From Lyngbya aestuarii BL J (GTDB lineage Bacteria > Cyanobacteriota > Cyanobacteriia > Cyanobacteriales > Microcoleaceae): a stretch of 64,000 nucleotides of DNA. The stretch's first letter is position 1. Every line of letters starts with the position of its first letter. Positions 54,991-63,513 of the stretch are shown piece by piece. The DNA lies in assembly GCF_000478195.2 (NCBI RefSeq), contig NZ_AUZM01000029.1, positions 1 through 64,000 of the forward strand. Reading direction: 5' to 3'. The translations under genes and the position numbers were made by a program. The notes below the pieces were generated by a model that did not search any database, was not told the origin of the DNA, and worked only from the letters and a program-made list of their open reading frames with translations.

Positions 54991-55172
54991 GTTCACTACC
55001 TCAGACTGTTCTGATCGAGGATTGCGCCTCGCCTTGGAGTGGTTAAGAGAAGGAAGCGATAAAAACTTCTCAACGAAATTAGCTTCTTATTATTTGTACC
55101 GTCTTTTCACCTGTCAATTCGCTCTCCTTCGGTGAAAAGCAATGAGTCACAACAGCAAAACCCTCATCCGGT
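54991..55172 (+). ncRNA. Tandem structured RNA, unit A
   Basis: 182 nt, nearly identical to unit B apart from a few clustered changes. Predicted hairpins: an outer CACT/AGTG stem with inner TCAGA-CTGT-TCTGA (55001-55014) and CGAGG/CCTCG; GAGAAG/CTTCTC; a perfect 9-bp CTTTTCACC/GGTGAAAAG stem (55103-55111, 55131-55139); and ATGAG/CTCAT at the 3' end. There is no open frame of note. Not recognised as any named cyanobacterial RNA. It could alternatively be a cis element, but no gene starts within 450 bases. Confidence 0.65.
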
Positions 55173-55220
55173 GCTATAATCAGTTACACTTAAGTAACGT
55201 GAAAGGGAAGGATTAACGCC

Positions 55221-55401
55221 GTCCACTACCTCGGGCCGTTCTGATCGAGGATTGCGCCTCGCCTTGGAGTGGTTAAGAGAAGGAAGCGATAAAAACTTCT
55301 CAACGGACTAGCCTTCTATTATTTGTACCGTCTTTTCACCTGTCAATTCGCTCTCCTTCGGTGAAAAGCAATGAGTCACAACAGCAAAACCCTCATCCGG
55401 T
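55221..55401 (+). ncRNA. Tandem structured RNA, unit B
   Basis: 181 nt, second copy 230 bases downstream of unit A. The hairpin at unit A's TCAGA-CTGT-TCTGA reads TCGGG-CCGT-TCTGA here, with both A-to-G changes converting A-U to G-U pairs, so the stem is preserved. CCACT (55223-55227) pairs AGTGG (55268-55272), CGAGG (55246-55250) pairs CCTCG (55257-55261), and CTTTTCACC (55332-55340) pairs GGTGAAAAG (55360-55368). TATAAT at 55175-55180 lies 40 bases upstream, with about 30 extra bases relative to unit A. Confidence 0.65.
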
Positions 55402-55650
55402 ACGCTTGTTATTCACATTTACTAATATATCAGTCAAACTTGGATAACTCCATCGATCTTTAGAGAGAAACTATTGTGATTGTTTGATCCTTCATTTGAC
55501 ATAGGTAGATGATCTGAAATCCTGAAATGTTTGCGTGACTATGATTGATGGAGACAAAGGCAGACCTTGATTTATTCCTCTTGGCTAGGATCGCATTATT
55601 GTTTCGATTTCAGATAAGATCAAAGAACTTAGTTTGTTCAATGACGAATC
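55402..55650. other. Spacer between tandem RNAs and mnmE
   Basis: About 250 AT-rich bases with no open frame, repeat or convincing terminator. It presumably holds the mnmE promoter. Confidence 0.4.
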
Positions 55651-57060
55651 ATGGCTGAAACCGGATCAGGCGGTGAAACAATTGCAGCGATCGCCACCGC
55701 GATTGTTCCTCAGCAGGGGAGCATCGGAATTGTGCGTCTATCTGGATCTCAAGCCCAAGCGATCGCTAAATTGCTGTTTAATGCCCCCGGACGTCAAGCT
55801 TGGGAAAGTCATCGCATCCTGTACGGCTATATTCGTCATCCTCAGACTCAACAGGTTGTCGATGAAGCCTTGCTGTTGCTGATGCTTGCTCCTCGTTCTT
55901 ACACTCGTGAAGATGTCGTTGAGTTGCACTGTCATGGCGGAATTATCGCTGTTCAGCAGGTACTACAACTCTGTTTAGAAGCCGGAGCGAGACTGGCTCA
56001 ACCCGGTGAATTTACCCTGCGGGCTTTTCTCAATGGCCGAATTGATCTGACCCAAGCTGAAAGTATTGCCGAGTTAGTCGGTTCTCAGTCTCAAGCGGCG
56101 GCTCTTGCTGCCTTAGCTGGATTACAAGGAAAACTCGCCACTCCCATCCGCCAACTCAGGGCTACCTGTTTAGATGTATTAGCGGAAATTGAAGCTCGGA
56201 TCGACTTCGAGGAAGACCTACCGCCACTAAACGTTCCCGATATCATATCACAAGTAAACCAGATTTCTGCGGAATTGTCAATACTAATAGAAACAGCCGA
56301 AAAAGGTGAGCGGTTAAGAAGTGGATTGAAAGTGGCAATTGTCGGGCGTCCAAATGTGGGAAAATCAAGTTTATTAAATGCGTGGAGTCAGAGCGATCGG
56401 GCAATTGTAACAGACCTTCCGGGGACAACTCGGGATGTGGTAGAATCGCAATTAGTCGTGGGTGGAATTCCCGTACAAGTATTAGATACAGCTGGAATTC
56501 GTAACTCCGAAGATCAAGTTGAAAAAATCGGCATAGAGCGATCGCGTAGTGCCGCAAAGTTAGCAGATTTAGTGTTATTAACCATAGATGCCGAAGCAGG
56601 TTGGACAGAAAGCGATCAAGAAATTTATCAACAAGTCAAACACCGCCCTTTGATTTTAATCCTCAACAAAATTGACCGAGTATCTGTCAACGAGTTAGAC
56701 TCAAAAGTTCAGGAAATCCTCGCAAAACTGAACCGAGAAAATTTATTAACAGTTCAAACCGCAGCCGCTTTAAATCAAGGAATTTCAGAACTTGAAACTA
56801 CAATTTTAACCGCCATTAACGCCGGAAATCTTCAAGCCGAAAACCTAGATATTGCCATCAACCAACGTCAAGCATCTGTGATTACTCGAGCAAAAATAGC
56901 CTTAGACCAAATGAAAACCACCATTGACAATCAACTTCCTTTAGATTTTTGGACCATTGATCTGCGAGATGCCGTTCAAGCGTTAGGAGAAGTCACCGGA
57001 GAAGAAGTCACCGAATCGGTTTTAGATCGAATATTCAGTCGATTTTGTATTGGCAAGTAA
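55651..57060 (+). CDS. mnmE: tRNA modification GTPase MnmE
   Basis: 469 aa, full length. The N-terminal formyl-THF-binding TrmE domain (1-120), a helical domain and an inserted G domain (P-loop [27 protein letters not shown]) are followed by the C-terminal FCIGK motif with the catalytic Cys. With MnmG it installs carboxymethylaminomethyl groups on U34 of tRNAs. ATG 55651 matches the usual N terminus leading into [23 protein letters not shown]. Confidence 0.97.
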   Translation: MAETGSGGETIAAIATAIVPQQGSIGIVRLSGSQAQAIAKLLFNAPGRQAWESHRILYGYIRHPQTQQVVDEALLLLMLAPRSYTREDVVELHCHGGIIAVQQVLQLCLEAGARLAQPGEFTLRAFLNGRIDLTQAESIAELVGSQSQAAALAALAGLQGKLATPIRQLRATCLDVLAEIEARIDFEEDLPPLNVPDIISQVNQISAELSILIETAEKGERLRSGLKVAIVGRPNVGKSSLLNAWSQSDRAIVTDLPGTTRDVVESQLVVGGIPVQVLDTAGIRNSEDQVEKIGIERSRSAAKLADLVLLTIDAEAGWTESDQEIYQQVKHRPLILILNKIDRVSVNELDSKVQEILAKLNRENLLTVQTAAALNQGISELETTILTAINAGNLQAENLDIAINQRQASVITRAKIALDQMKTTIDNQLPLDFWTIDLRDAVQALGEVTGEEVTESVLDRIFSRFCIGK

Positions 57061-57148
57061 CCCCAGTCTTTTAGAAATCAACTTTCTATACAAAGGTACA
57101 ACTCAGGAGTATGGTGAAATTAATCTAAAATAATCAGGGAAATAAAAA

Positions 57149-58510
57149 ATGCCCAATTCAATGACCAACGTACAACCGCCCTTAGAATTTATCCCTCCTG
57201 ACTTTCAATCTGGAGTTTTAAAACTCAGTCAATGGATTTTCCCGTGGTGGATTCGCTTCAAAACTCCCATCACAGAAATCCAAGCGGAAAACGTCGAACA
57301 ATTAGTTGAACTCTATCAACAATTCCAACAGGAAAAAGTTCGGTTTATGTTAGCCTTTCGTCATCCCAACCCCGATGATCCCTTATCGATTTCTCAGTTA
57401 TTTTGGCGAAAAATTCCTCAACAGGCAAAAAAACAAGGAATTGCTTTAAAATCTCCTGTTCATGCCCATTTCATGTATGATCGCGGTATTCCATTATGGG
57501 CGGGAAACTATGTGACTTGGTTATTTCCAAAATTGGGCGGCACCTCAATATTACGAGGAAAACTAGATCGTCAAGGATTAAGATCAGCCCGAAATTTATT
57601 TGTAAATGGTCGCTTTCCAATCGCAGCGGCACCCGAAGGCGCAACAAATGGTCTAAATCACCAAGTTAGTCCGTTAGAACCTGGCATTGCTCAACTCGGT
57701 TTTTGGTGTGTCGAAGACTTACAAAAAGCCCAACGGAGTGAGGAAGTCTTGATTGTACCATTGGGAATTCAATATCATTATATACGAGATAATTGGCAAG
57801 CACTCGCCCAAGTTCTCACTCAGATGGAGGCTGATTGTGGTTTAACGACTAATAATTCTCAACCCATTCCCAGTTCACTCTATCCCCGTCTGATTAGCTT
57901 GGGGAATTACTTGCTGGATTTGATGGAGAATTTTTATCGTCAATATTATCATCAACATATCCCCACAGATCAAACAGAAGAATTACCCATTCGATTACAA
58001 CGACTGTTAGATATTGCTTTACAAGTTGCAGAAAGTTATTTTGCGATTAAACCCAAAGGAAGTTTAACTGAACGTTGTCGTCGCATTGAGCAAACCGGGT
58101 GGGATTGTATTTATCGAGAAGATATTAAAGATCTGGAAGCTTTGTCACCCGTCGAACGAGGATTAGCCCGGCGAGTGGCAGAAGAAGCCAGTCTGCGAAT
58201 GTGGCATATGAGATTAGTGGAAAGTTTTGTTGCTGTGAGTGGGAAATATGTTCAGGAAAATCCCACGTTTGACCGTTTTGCAGAAATTACGATTATTGCT
58301 TGGACGATGATCACTCGACTCAAAGGCGGAAACCCCAGTCAAACTCCATATTTAGGAAAGCGACGAGTACAAATGACGGTCGGAGAACCGATTTCAATTT
58401 CTCAACGATGGTCTGATTATAAAGCAAGTCGGCGTCAAGCCGTGGAAAATTTGACTCAAACGTTACAAGCTGCATTAGAAAAGATGAGTCAACCTGAGTC
58501 GAAGCCTTAG
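57149..58510 (+). CDS. PlsC-like 1-acyl-glycerol-phosphate acyltransferase family protein
   Basis: 453 aa. The acyltransferase HX4D box is H72-PNPD-D77, and the downstream PEG (162-164, in AAPEGATNG) matches the glycerol-phosphate-binding FPEG motif. The ~260 residues after the catalytic core, ending in a basic/Gln-rich tail, make it longer than ordinary PlsC (~250 aa). FPWWIRFKTPI near the N terminus may associate with the membrane. Lysophosphatidate is the family's usual acceptor; specificity here is unknown. It follows mnmE by 88 bases. Confidence 0.75.
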   Translation: MPNSMTNVQPPLEFIPPDFQSGVLKLSQWIFPWWIRFKTPITEIQAENVEQLVELYQQFQQEKVRFMLAFRHPNPDDPLSISQLFWRKIPQQAKKQGIALKSPVHAHFMYDRGIPLWAGNYVTWLFPKLGGTSILRGKLDRQGLRSARNLFVNGRFPIAAAPEGATNGLNHQVSPLEPGIAQLGFWCVEDLQKAQRSEEVLIVPLGIQYHYIRDNWQALAQVLTQMEADCGLTTNNSQPIPSSLYPRLISLGNYLLDLMENFYRQYYHQHIPTDQTEELPIRLQRLLDIALQVAESYFAIKPKGSLTERCRRIEQTGWDCIYREDIKDLEALSPVERGLARRVAEEASLRMWHMRLVESFVAVSGKYVQENPTFDRFAEITIIAWTMITRLKGGNPSQTPYLGKRRVQMTVGEPISISQRWSDYKASRRQAVENLTQTLQAALEKMSQPESKP

Positions 58511-58951
58511 ACAATAAGCAAATATACTTATTTTTTGAAACTGAACTCCGAAGATTTTGGGGATGGATCAATTATTTTGTTCATCTCTAACTTTGGTTTG
58601 TACGGGTGTACTTAGGTGTGTGTGTAAAAAAATATACTTTTGCATCTCCGAATAATTACTGCTTTTTACGGGCTTTTATGATTGACAATTTTATATTTTC
58701 AGTATTTTCAACAAGCAATTAAAAATCATAAAAATCTTTCTAAATAGTAGTTTCACGTAATTATTTTTAAATTTTAAGCTCCTATAAACTTTGTGTAAAG
58801 ATAGAGTAAAAACATCAAAAAAAACTAGACAATCACCCTTAAAATTGAGTAGTATAGATAACAAGCGAGGGAACACAAGCAACTACAGTTAAACGCAAGG
58901 TTGAGTTCCCAAAGCGAGTAAATTCAATTTTATTAAAGGAAAACAGTCTAA
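58511..58951. other. AT-rich region upstream of the PEP-CTERM gene
   Basis: About 440 very AT-rich bases. A minus-strand frame of 63 codons (58691-58882) is rich in Lys, Phe and Leu, as expected by chance in such sequence, and is not supported. The promoter of the PEP-CTERM gene should lie near 58825-58860, with a possible TAGACA / TAGTAT pair. Confidence 0.35.
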
Positions 58952-59566
58952 ATGAAAAATTTATTTGCAGGCGTAATAACTTCTTCCGTTGTAGCTGCTA
59001 GTGTCTTGTCCTTATCCGCATTAGATGCCAACGCTGCAACAATGGCTCAGACATCCGATGTAACCGCAGGTGATGGTATTAACGCAACAGCCGTTGATGG
59101 AGCTAATGCAGGTAACGATACTGGAAATAGTGATTTTATTGACCGACTCAATGGAGGTTTGTTTGGTAACTATACTTGGGAATTAGCTGACAAGTCAGAT
59201 GAAGCATCTTCTATCCCAGACGTTACACTCAACATGACCGGTCAAGGAGAGACTTCTGGAAGTTGGTCTATCACCGGATTAGATAATTCTTCTCCCTTCG
59301 TAATCAGCCTGAAAGCAAGCAATAGTTACAGTGCTTACTTCTTTGATGCTGGATCTGCTTTAGAGGGTATGTGGAATACAATAGGTACTTCTACTAACAA
59401 AAAAGGTAAAGCTCAAGCCATCTCTCATATCTCTGTATTCGTTGCTTCTAATCAATTCACCGATACTCCCGACTCTCAAGAAGTTCCTGAACCCGGAACT
59501 TTGTTTGGATTATTAACTCTCGGTGGAATGGTCTTTGGAAAGAAGGCGATGAGTCGCAACAGCTAA
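58952..59566 (+). CDS. PEP-CTERM sorting-domain exported protein
   Basis: 204 aa. A signal peptide (about 1-28, ending DANAA) leads to an acidic, Gly/Asn/Thr/Ser-rich mature domain of beta character with a WSITGLDNSSPFVISLKA-type strand pair found in many PEP-CTERM proteins. The C terminus is a textbook exosortase signal: VPEPGTLFGLL, a hydrophobic helix and a basic tail (GKKAMSRNS). It would be cut by exosortase and released or attached outside the cell, likely in the sheath. No exosortase gene is in the window. AAAGGA lies upstream of the ATG. Confidence 0.9.
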   Translation: MKNLFAGVITSSVVAASVLSLSALDANAATMAQTSDVTAGDGINATAVDGANAGNDTGNSDFIDRLNGGLFGNYTWELADKSDEASSIPDVTLNMTGQGETSGSWSITGLDNSSPFVISLKASNSYSAYFFDAGSALEGMWNTIGTSTNKKGKAQAISHISVFVASNQFTDTPDSQEVPEPGTLFGLLTLGGMVFGKKAMSRNS

Positions 59567-59610
59567 TTCAACACCAACAGTTAGCCAAACAATCTTCTAA
59601 AATAACTACA

Positions 59611-59650
59611 AAGGTTTCAGCTATAGTGGAGAGTTGAGACCTTTTAATTT
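59611..59650 (+). terminator. PEP-CTERM gene terminator
   Basis: AAGGTTTCA (59611-59619) pairs TGAGACCTT (59635-59643) through nine pairs including one G-U, followed by TTAATTTT. Confidence 0.7.
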
Positions 59651-59696
59651 TGTGGATTTGAATTAGGCTTGACTGAATTCAAGAGAAAACTCACTC

Positions 59697-59999
59697 ATGC
59701 GTCAATTATCTCTGCTCTTGTTGGTGATTCTCCCTGGTTTAACGGTTACTTCTGTGAGTCTTTATTATTTATTCCCAGAATGGATAGCGTTAGAAGTCAG
59801 TCATCAGAACTTTCAACGAGTTGCGGAAAATCCTGCATCCACTCTAACGGAAGTTTATATCGCTCAAGCCGCAGAAAACCGTCACCGGATTAACTGTTTT
59901 GCGGAGGGAGTGGGTGTTTTATTTGGATTGTCAATTTTAGCAATGGGTGTACATGGAATTTGTCTGATTCCTAAAGAAAAGAAAAATCCTCACCTCTGA
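59697..59999 (+). CDS. Small two-helix membrane protein
   Basis: 100 aa. Hydrophobic helices at about 4-26 and 70-91 flank a polar stretch containing SHQNFQRVAENPASTLTEVYIAQAAENRHRI, so the middle is probably periplasmic. The C terminus is basic (PKEKKNPHL). No family recognised. The gene lies downstream of the PEP-CTERM terminator and so likely has its own promoter. Its 3' end overlaps a bidirectional hairpin. Confidence 0.55.
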   Translation: MRQLSLLLLVILPGLTVTSVSLYYLFPEWIALEVSHQNFQRVAENPASTLTEVYIAQAAENRHRINCFAEGVGVLFGLSILAMGVHGICLIPKEKKNPHL

Positions 60000-60016
60000 G
60001 AGATTGAGATGAGGAT
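59986..60016 (-). terminator. Shared hairpin terminator between convergent genes
   Basis: ATCCTCA (59986-59992) pairs TGAGGAT (60010-60016). The minus strand continues TTTTTCTTTTC, a strong U tract for the 60027 gene; the plus side reads AGATTTTAC. Confidence 0.75.
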
Positions 60017-60026
60017 AGATTTTACA

Positions 60027-60749
60027 TTAATTTTGCTTTAATTTTTCAATTTCTCGATGAACGCTCATCCCAATTTGTAAGGCTTCATTAAGTAACTGTC
60101 CGTATTCGTTGGCTTGGTTGTTAACGTTAAAGGTCATTAAAGTGGTTAAGTTGTTTTCCAAGTGAGCGAATAATTCATAACGACGATCAATAAAGTCTTG
60201 ATGTTCTCGAATTATTCGTTCAGTTTGAAAGGCACTGACTAAACTATTTCTGGTAATCTGCAAGGCTTGAATGACTTCTGCTCGGTTTACCAGTTTGTCT
60301 TCTAAGCTTTCGGTTTTACTGAACTGATCTAAAATTTCAACAGCTTTGACGGTATCGTTATATTTCTTGACTTCCTCCATTAAATACAAAACATTTCGTA
60401 GTGGTTTTAGTTTGAACCCAACTCCTAAATTAACTCCTAATGTGATCACTATAGATAAAGCAATGGCTTTGAGTAAAAACGGGAGAGTGGCTTGAACATC
60501 AGGAGTTATTGTTCTGTCAAGTAACAGTAACATCAGAGGACCAGCTAAAACCAGGCTTAGAAATAGACTGATTAACTCTGTGGAAATCAAGGAAAAGAGT
60601 TTTTTGTAATCGCCCCAAATTTTCCCTAAAATCGTCTGTCTAATCACCTCGTTTCTACACAGACTCACAGTTAAACTCTCCGGAGAGAAACCCATTAAAT
60701 TATCTAGTTCATCTTCAGAAAATTTCAAAGAATTCAAGTCAGAGTTCAT
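60027..60749 (-). CDS. Membrane protein of unknown function, operon partner B
   Basis: 240 aa. A polar N terminus (about 1-45) is followed by two hydrophobic helices (about 52-77 and 85-108), then a long, mostly alpha-helical soluble C-terminal region (about 120-240) with charged repeats such as DKLVNRAEVIQALQI. No motif recognised. Its ATG is three bases after the stop of the upstream membrane-protein gene, so they are one operon and probably one complex. A good terminator follows. Confidence 0.65.
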   Translation of the reverse strand: MNSDLNSLKFSEDELDNLMGFSPESLTVSLCRNEVIRQTILGKIWGDYKKLFSLISTELISLFLSLVLAGPLMLLLLDRTITPDVQATLPFLLKAIALSIVITLGVNLGVGFKLKPLRNVLYLMEEVKKYNDTVKAVEILDQFSKTESLEDKLVNRAEVIQALQITRNSLVSAFQTERIIREHQDFIDRRYELFAHLENNLTTLMTFNVNNQANEYGQLLNEALQIGMSVHREIEKLKQN

Positions 60750-60751
60750 GC

Positions 60752-61483
60752 TTATTGAAAAAGTTGACTCAGGGATTCTATAACATTCATGTAAAAGTTA
60801 CTGTCTTGTTCCCGAAACAGTTGAAACGGTTCACCGGGCGCACCAAAAAAAGGTCTTAACGTCCACCCGAGTTGACTTCCAACAAAAGCATACAAGATTA
60901 ACCAAAACCGCAAAATATTTAAACGCAGCTTTTGACCATCTGCATCTTTTTCTGACATAAATTGCATTCCATCATAAAATAATTTTGTTCCTAAAAATCC
61001 CGTCAGTGCAAAATTCCCAACATTGAGAAGTTTAAAAAACTGATAGTCTTGGGTACTCAACATAAAAAAGAAAGTGACAGGTGCAAACCCCAAAAGTAAA
61101 ACACTAATTTCAGCCATCGCTGTCATTAATAGTGTTAAATACTGTTCAAAGCTGTGTTTAGAACCAAACATCACATTTAAAAAATATAATGTGGGAAAAC
61201 AGATAATTAGCGTTAAAAAGTAAAGGGCGGGAAGTTTAATCGCCGAAAAAATAGCCTGTAAAAAGCTACTTGACGAACCAATAATTAAACCATAAATTCC
61301 AAAAAAAACAGAGCTTGAGATGAATAAATTTACAAGTTTTGGCTTGAGTTTAACACCGTGACGAATATCTTCTAAAAATTGCTGTCTTTCTCGCAGCAAA
61401 GTCATGACTGTCGCAAAAGAGTTCATTGGTTCCCCTCGATTAATGTTGTAAACGGGTAAATTTACAGCAGATTTCAATTCCAT
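60752..61483 (-). CDS. Conserved polytopic membrane protein, operon partner A
   Basis: 243 aa. About five hydrophobic helices (near 55-75, 82-105, 118-140, 152-172 and 195-215). The C-terminal block GSQLGWTLRPFFGAPGEPF then LFREQDSNFY closely follows a motif I recall from membrane proteins in cyanobacteria, planctomycetes and myxobacteria that some databases label actin-binding WH2 proteins; that label is doubtful for an integral membrane protein. The N-terminal ~45 residues are cytoplasmic. Function unknown. ATG 61483; it is coupled to the 240-aa gene that follows. Confidence 0.7.
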   Translation of the reverse strand: MELKSAVNLPVYNINRGEPMNSFATVMTLLRERQQFLEDIRHGVKLKPKLVNLFISSSVFFGIYGLIIGSSSSFLQAIFSAIKLPALYFLTLIICFPTLYFLNVMFGSKHSFEQYLTLLMTAMAEISVLLLGFAPVTFFFMLSTQDYQFFKLLNVGNFALTGFLGTKLFYDGMQFMSEKDADGQKLRLNILRFWLILYAFVGSQLGWTLRPFFGAPGEPFQLFREQDSNFYMNVIESLSQLFQ

Positions 61484-61970
61484 GAAATCTATTGATTTCG
61501 GGTGCTGGCTTTTTGCACCCCTAAAGGTTAGAATGAATAGAGAAATACCCAGATAGGTTAAAAAGCTCTACATCTTCAGAATCGAGAATTCCTGAAACTT
61601 CCTATAAATCAGACTGCGATGTTTAATTATACTTGATTCTATATAATGATTAGCGATTCACATTTCTAGATTTTTGTCAAGTCGGCTAAAAAAAGAGGGG
61701 TAAAAATTGGTGCGTCGTTGGTTGAGATGAGGGTGTTAATTTGGGGGTGCGACGGGATAAAGTCACGGAAAAATCGGGGTTTGAGGCGTTAGAACCGAGA
61801 AAAATCCCTTATTGGTCACACCAATCCTGCATTATTTTCACAGTCTAGAATACCATAAGGGCTGAAAGAACGCAAGCTCGTTGCTTATTGAGAATTATTC
61901 TTGAGTTAATTTTTGTAAAATTGGGGGTATTGATAGAAACTTTAGAAGTTAAACCCAGCTACAGATTAGC
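61484..61970. other. Intergenic region upstream of the membrane-protein operon
   Basis: About 490 bases. A stretch near 61690-61770 is G-rich with two similar GGTGCGTCG / GGTGCGACG words, possibly a degraded dispersed repeat. No frame, tRNA or strong terminator seen. Confidence 0.35.
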
Positions 61971-63455
61971 CTAACTTATAGTATAGCCGAAAGATAAAGT
62001 CAATAAACTCCCCACCAGTATCAACCCAAGCAATAAATAAAGAACTTTGCTGGTTTTTTCCGCCTTATTCCAGATTTCACGATAACTGAGTTGATGATTT
62101 TGTATTAAAATAAAAGCAGGAGGACTGAAAATAAAAGGTAAACCTCGGCTCAACAAAAACCGGATCAAAAAGTTAATCATCCACAGTCGTTTGCGAAGAA
62201 TATCTTGATTATATTGCCAGGGGAAAGCGGTTTGAGCCAGACGGGTTAAAGGTTTTAAATCGGGAGAACGCCAAGACTGATAGAGTGGCAAAGCATCGGA
62301 GATGATATCATTCGTTTGAGATAGGGCTTGATTGAGAATAGAAACATCCTCTAATGCTGAGTTAACTCCCTGTCCAATATCTGGGGGAAAACAGTGAACG
62401 GCATCGCCTAATAACACCACCCCACTTGAATAATTTTTAGCCGATACTAACCAATGCAACCCAGAACAATATTGAGGTGGGGGAAAAAATCCGCCTTCAC
62501 TTTTAGCAAAACGTTCGCTTTCTTCGGGCGATACAATTTCAGGTATTGGCAACTGGGGGAAAGCGGATTCTAGGAATTTATACAACTGTTCACCGTCTTG
62601 TATTTTCCAAATTTGATCATCCGGTTGTCTGATAATATTTGCGGTTCTGGGTTCGTTGGGGTCAGCAAACGGTAAAATACCCAGAGATAAACCACCCTGA
62701 GAGTCCGTAAAGGCTGAACGAATCGCATAAGCCATTGTACAAACTGCCCGTTCAGACTTATTATTATCGAGGGGAAAGTTTGGCGGCAGGGTCAAAACTT
62801 TGTATTTCAAACCCGAACTAGCAGAGGGAAACAACTGCATTTTAAATTGATTTGTTCCCGAGTTGTCCCAGTGATCTAAAGTTTCCCGAACAACAGAGTT
62901 AATTCCATCACAACCCACTAAAAGATTGGTTTCCAATTTGAAAACGTTTTCGGTATTAATTTCTTGGGTAAGAATGGTTAGTTTAGATTCTCCCAAGTTT
63001 TCTTCAACCCTCGGGTCAATTTTTACGCATTTTGTATTGAATACAACCCGAATAGAATCCTGCCAATTTTCCTCAATTTCTTGATAAAGCAACTGCAAAA
63101 AGGCTCGGCGGGGCAACCAATAAGCCGTTTTTCGGTTGGGGTCTACTACGGGTACTTTTGAAGTTTTACAAGTTCCATCCGCTTTGATTTCTGTTAAGTA
63201 AAATTCGGTATTGGGAACCCCAATTTTTGATAATTTATCAGTAAAACCCAATAAATCCGTAAATTTTTGCCCCCGACCATCAATTAAATAGTTGAAAGAT
63301 TTATCCGGTTCGTAGAAATCAGCCGAGGGACGTTTTTCTAATACGGTAATTTCAGACCAACCCCGCTTTGCCAACATTAACGCCGTCGCAAAACCCGCAG
63401 GCCCGCCACCTACAATAACGGCTTTTTGCTTTAAGTTTTGAGTTTCTGTAGACAT
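61971..63455 (-). CDS. FAD-dependent monooxygenase with C-terminal membrane helix
   Basis: 494 aa. Class A flavoprotein hydroxylase: the dinucleotide-binding GGGPAG (16-21), the LVGCDGINSVVRE motif and the FAD-ribityl motif VLLGDAVHCFPPDIGQGVNSALEDV are intact. The overall layout resembles kynurenine 3-monooxygenase. A hydrophobic helix near the end (LYLLLGLILVGSLLTLSFG) would anchor it, as in KMO. No tryptophan-catabolism genes are nearby, so substrate is open. I chose ATG 63455 (MSTETQ) over an upstream TTG. Confidence 0.85.
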   Translation of the reverse strand: MSTETQNLKQKAVIVGGGPAGFATALMLAKRGWSEITVLEKRPSADFYEPDKSFNYLIDGRGQKFTDLLGFTDKLSKIGVPNTEFYLTEIKADGTCKTSKVPVVDPNRKTAYWLPRRAFLQLLYQEIEENWQDSIRVVFNTKCVKIDPRVEENLGESKLTILTQEINTENVFKLETNLLVGCDGINSVVRETLDHWDNSGTNQFKMQLFPSASSGLKYKVLTLPPNFPLDNNKSERAVCTMAYAIRSAFTDSQGGLSLGILPFADPNEPRTANIIRQPDDQIWKIQDGEQLYKFLESAFPQLPIPEIVSPEESERFAKSEGGFFPPPQYCSGLHWLVSAKNYSSGVVLLGDAVHCFPPDIGQGVNSALEDVSILNQALSQTNDIISDALPLYQSWRSPDLKPLTRLAQTAFPWQYNQDILRKRLWMINFLIRFLLSRGLPFIFSPPAFILIQNHQLSYREIWNKAEKTSKVLYLLLGLILVGSLLTLSFGYTIS

Positions 63456-63513
63456 ATATCCTACCAAATTCCTCTCCTGAAAAGATGGGGTTAGAGTCAG
63501 GTTTTATCCCGTT

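Noticed and set aside
58691-58882. 63-codon minus-strand frame
   Set aside because: Composition (Lys, Phe, Leu, Ile) is what AT-rich spacer yields by chance; no Shine-Dalgarno or neighbour supports it.
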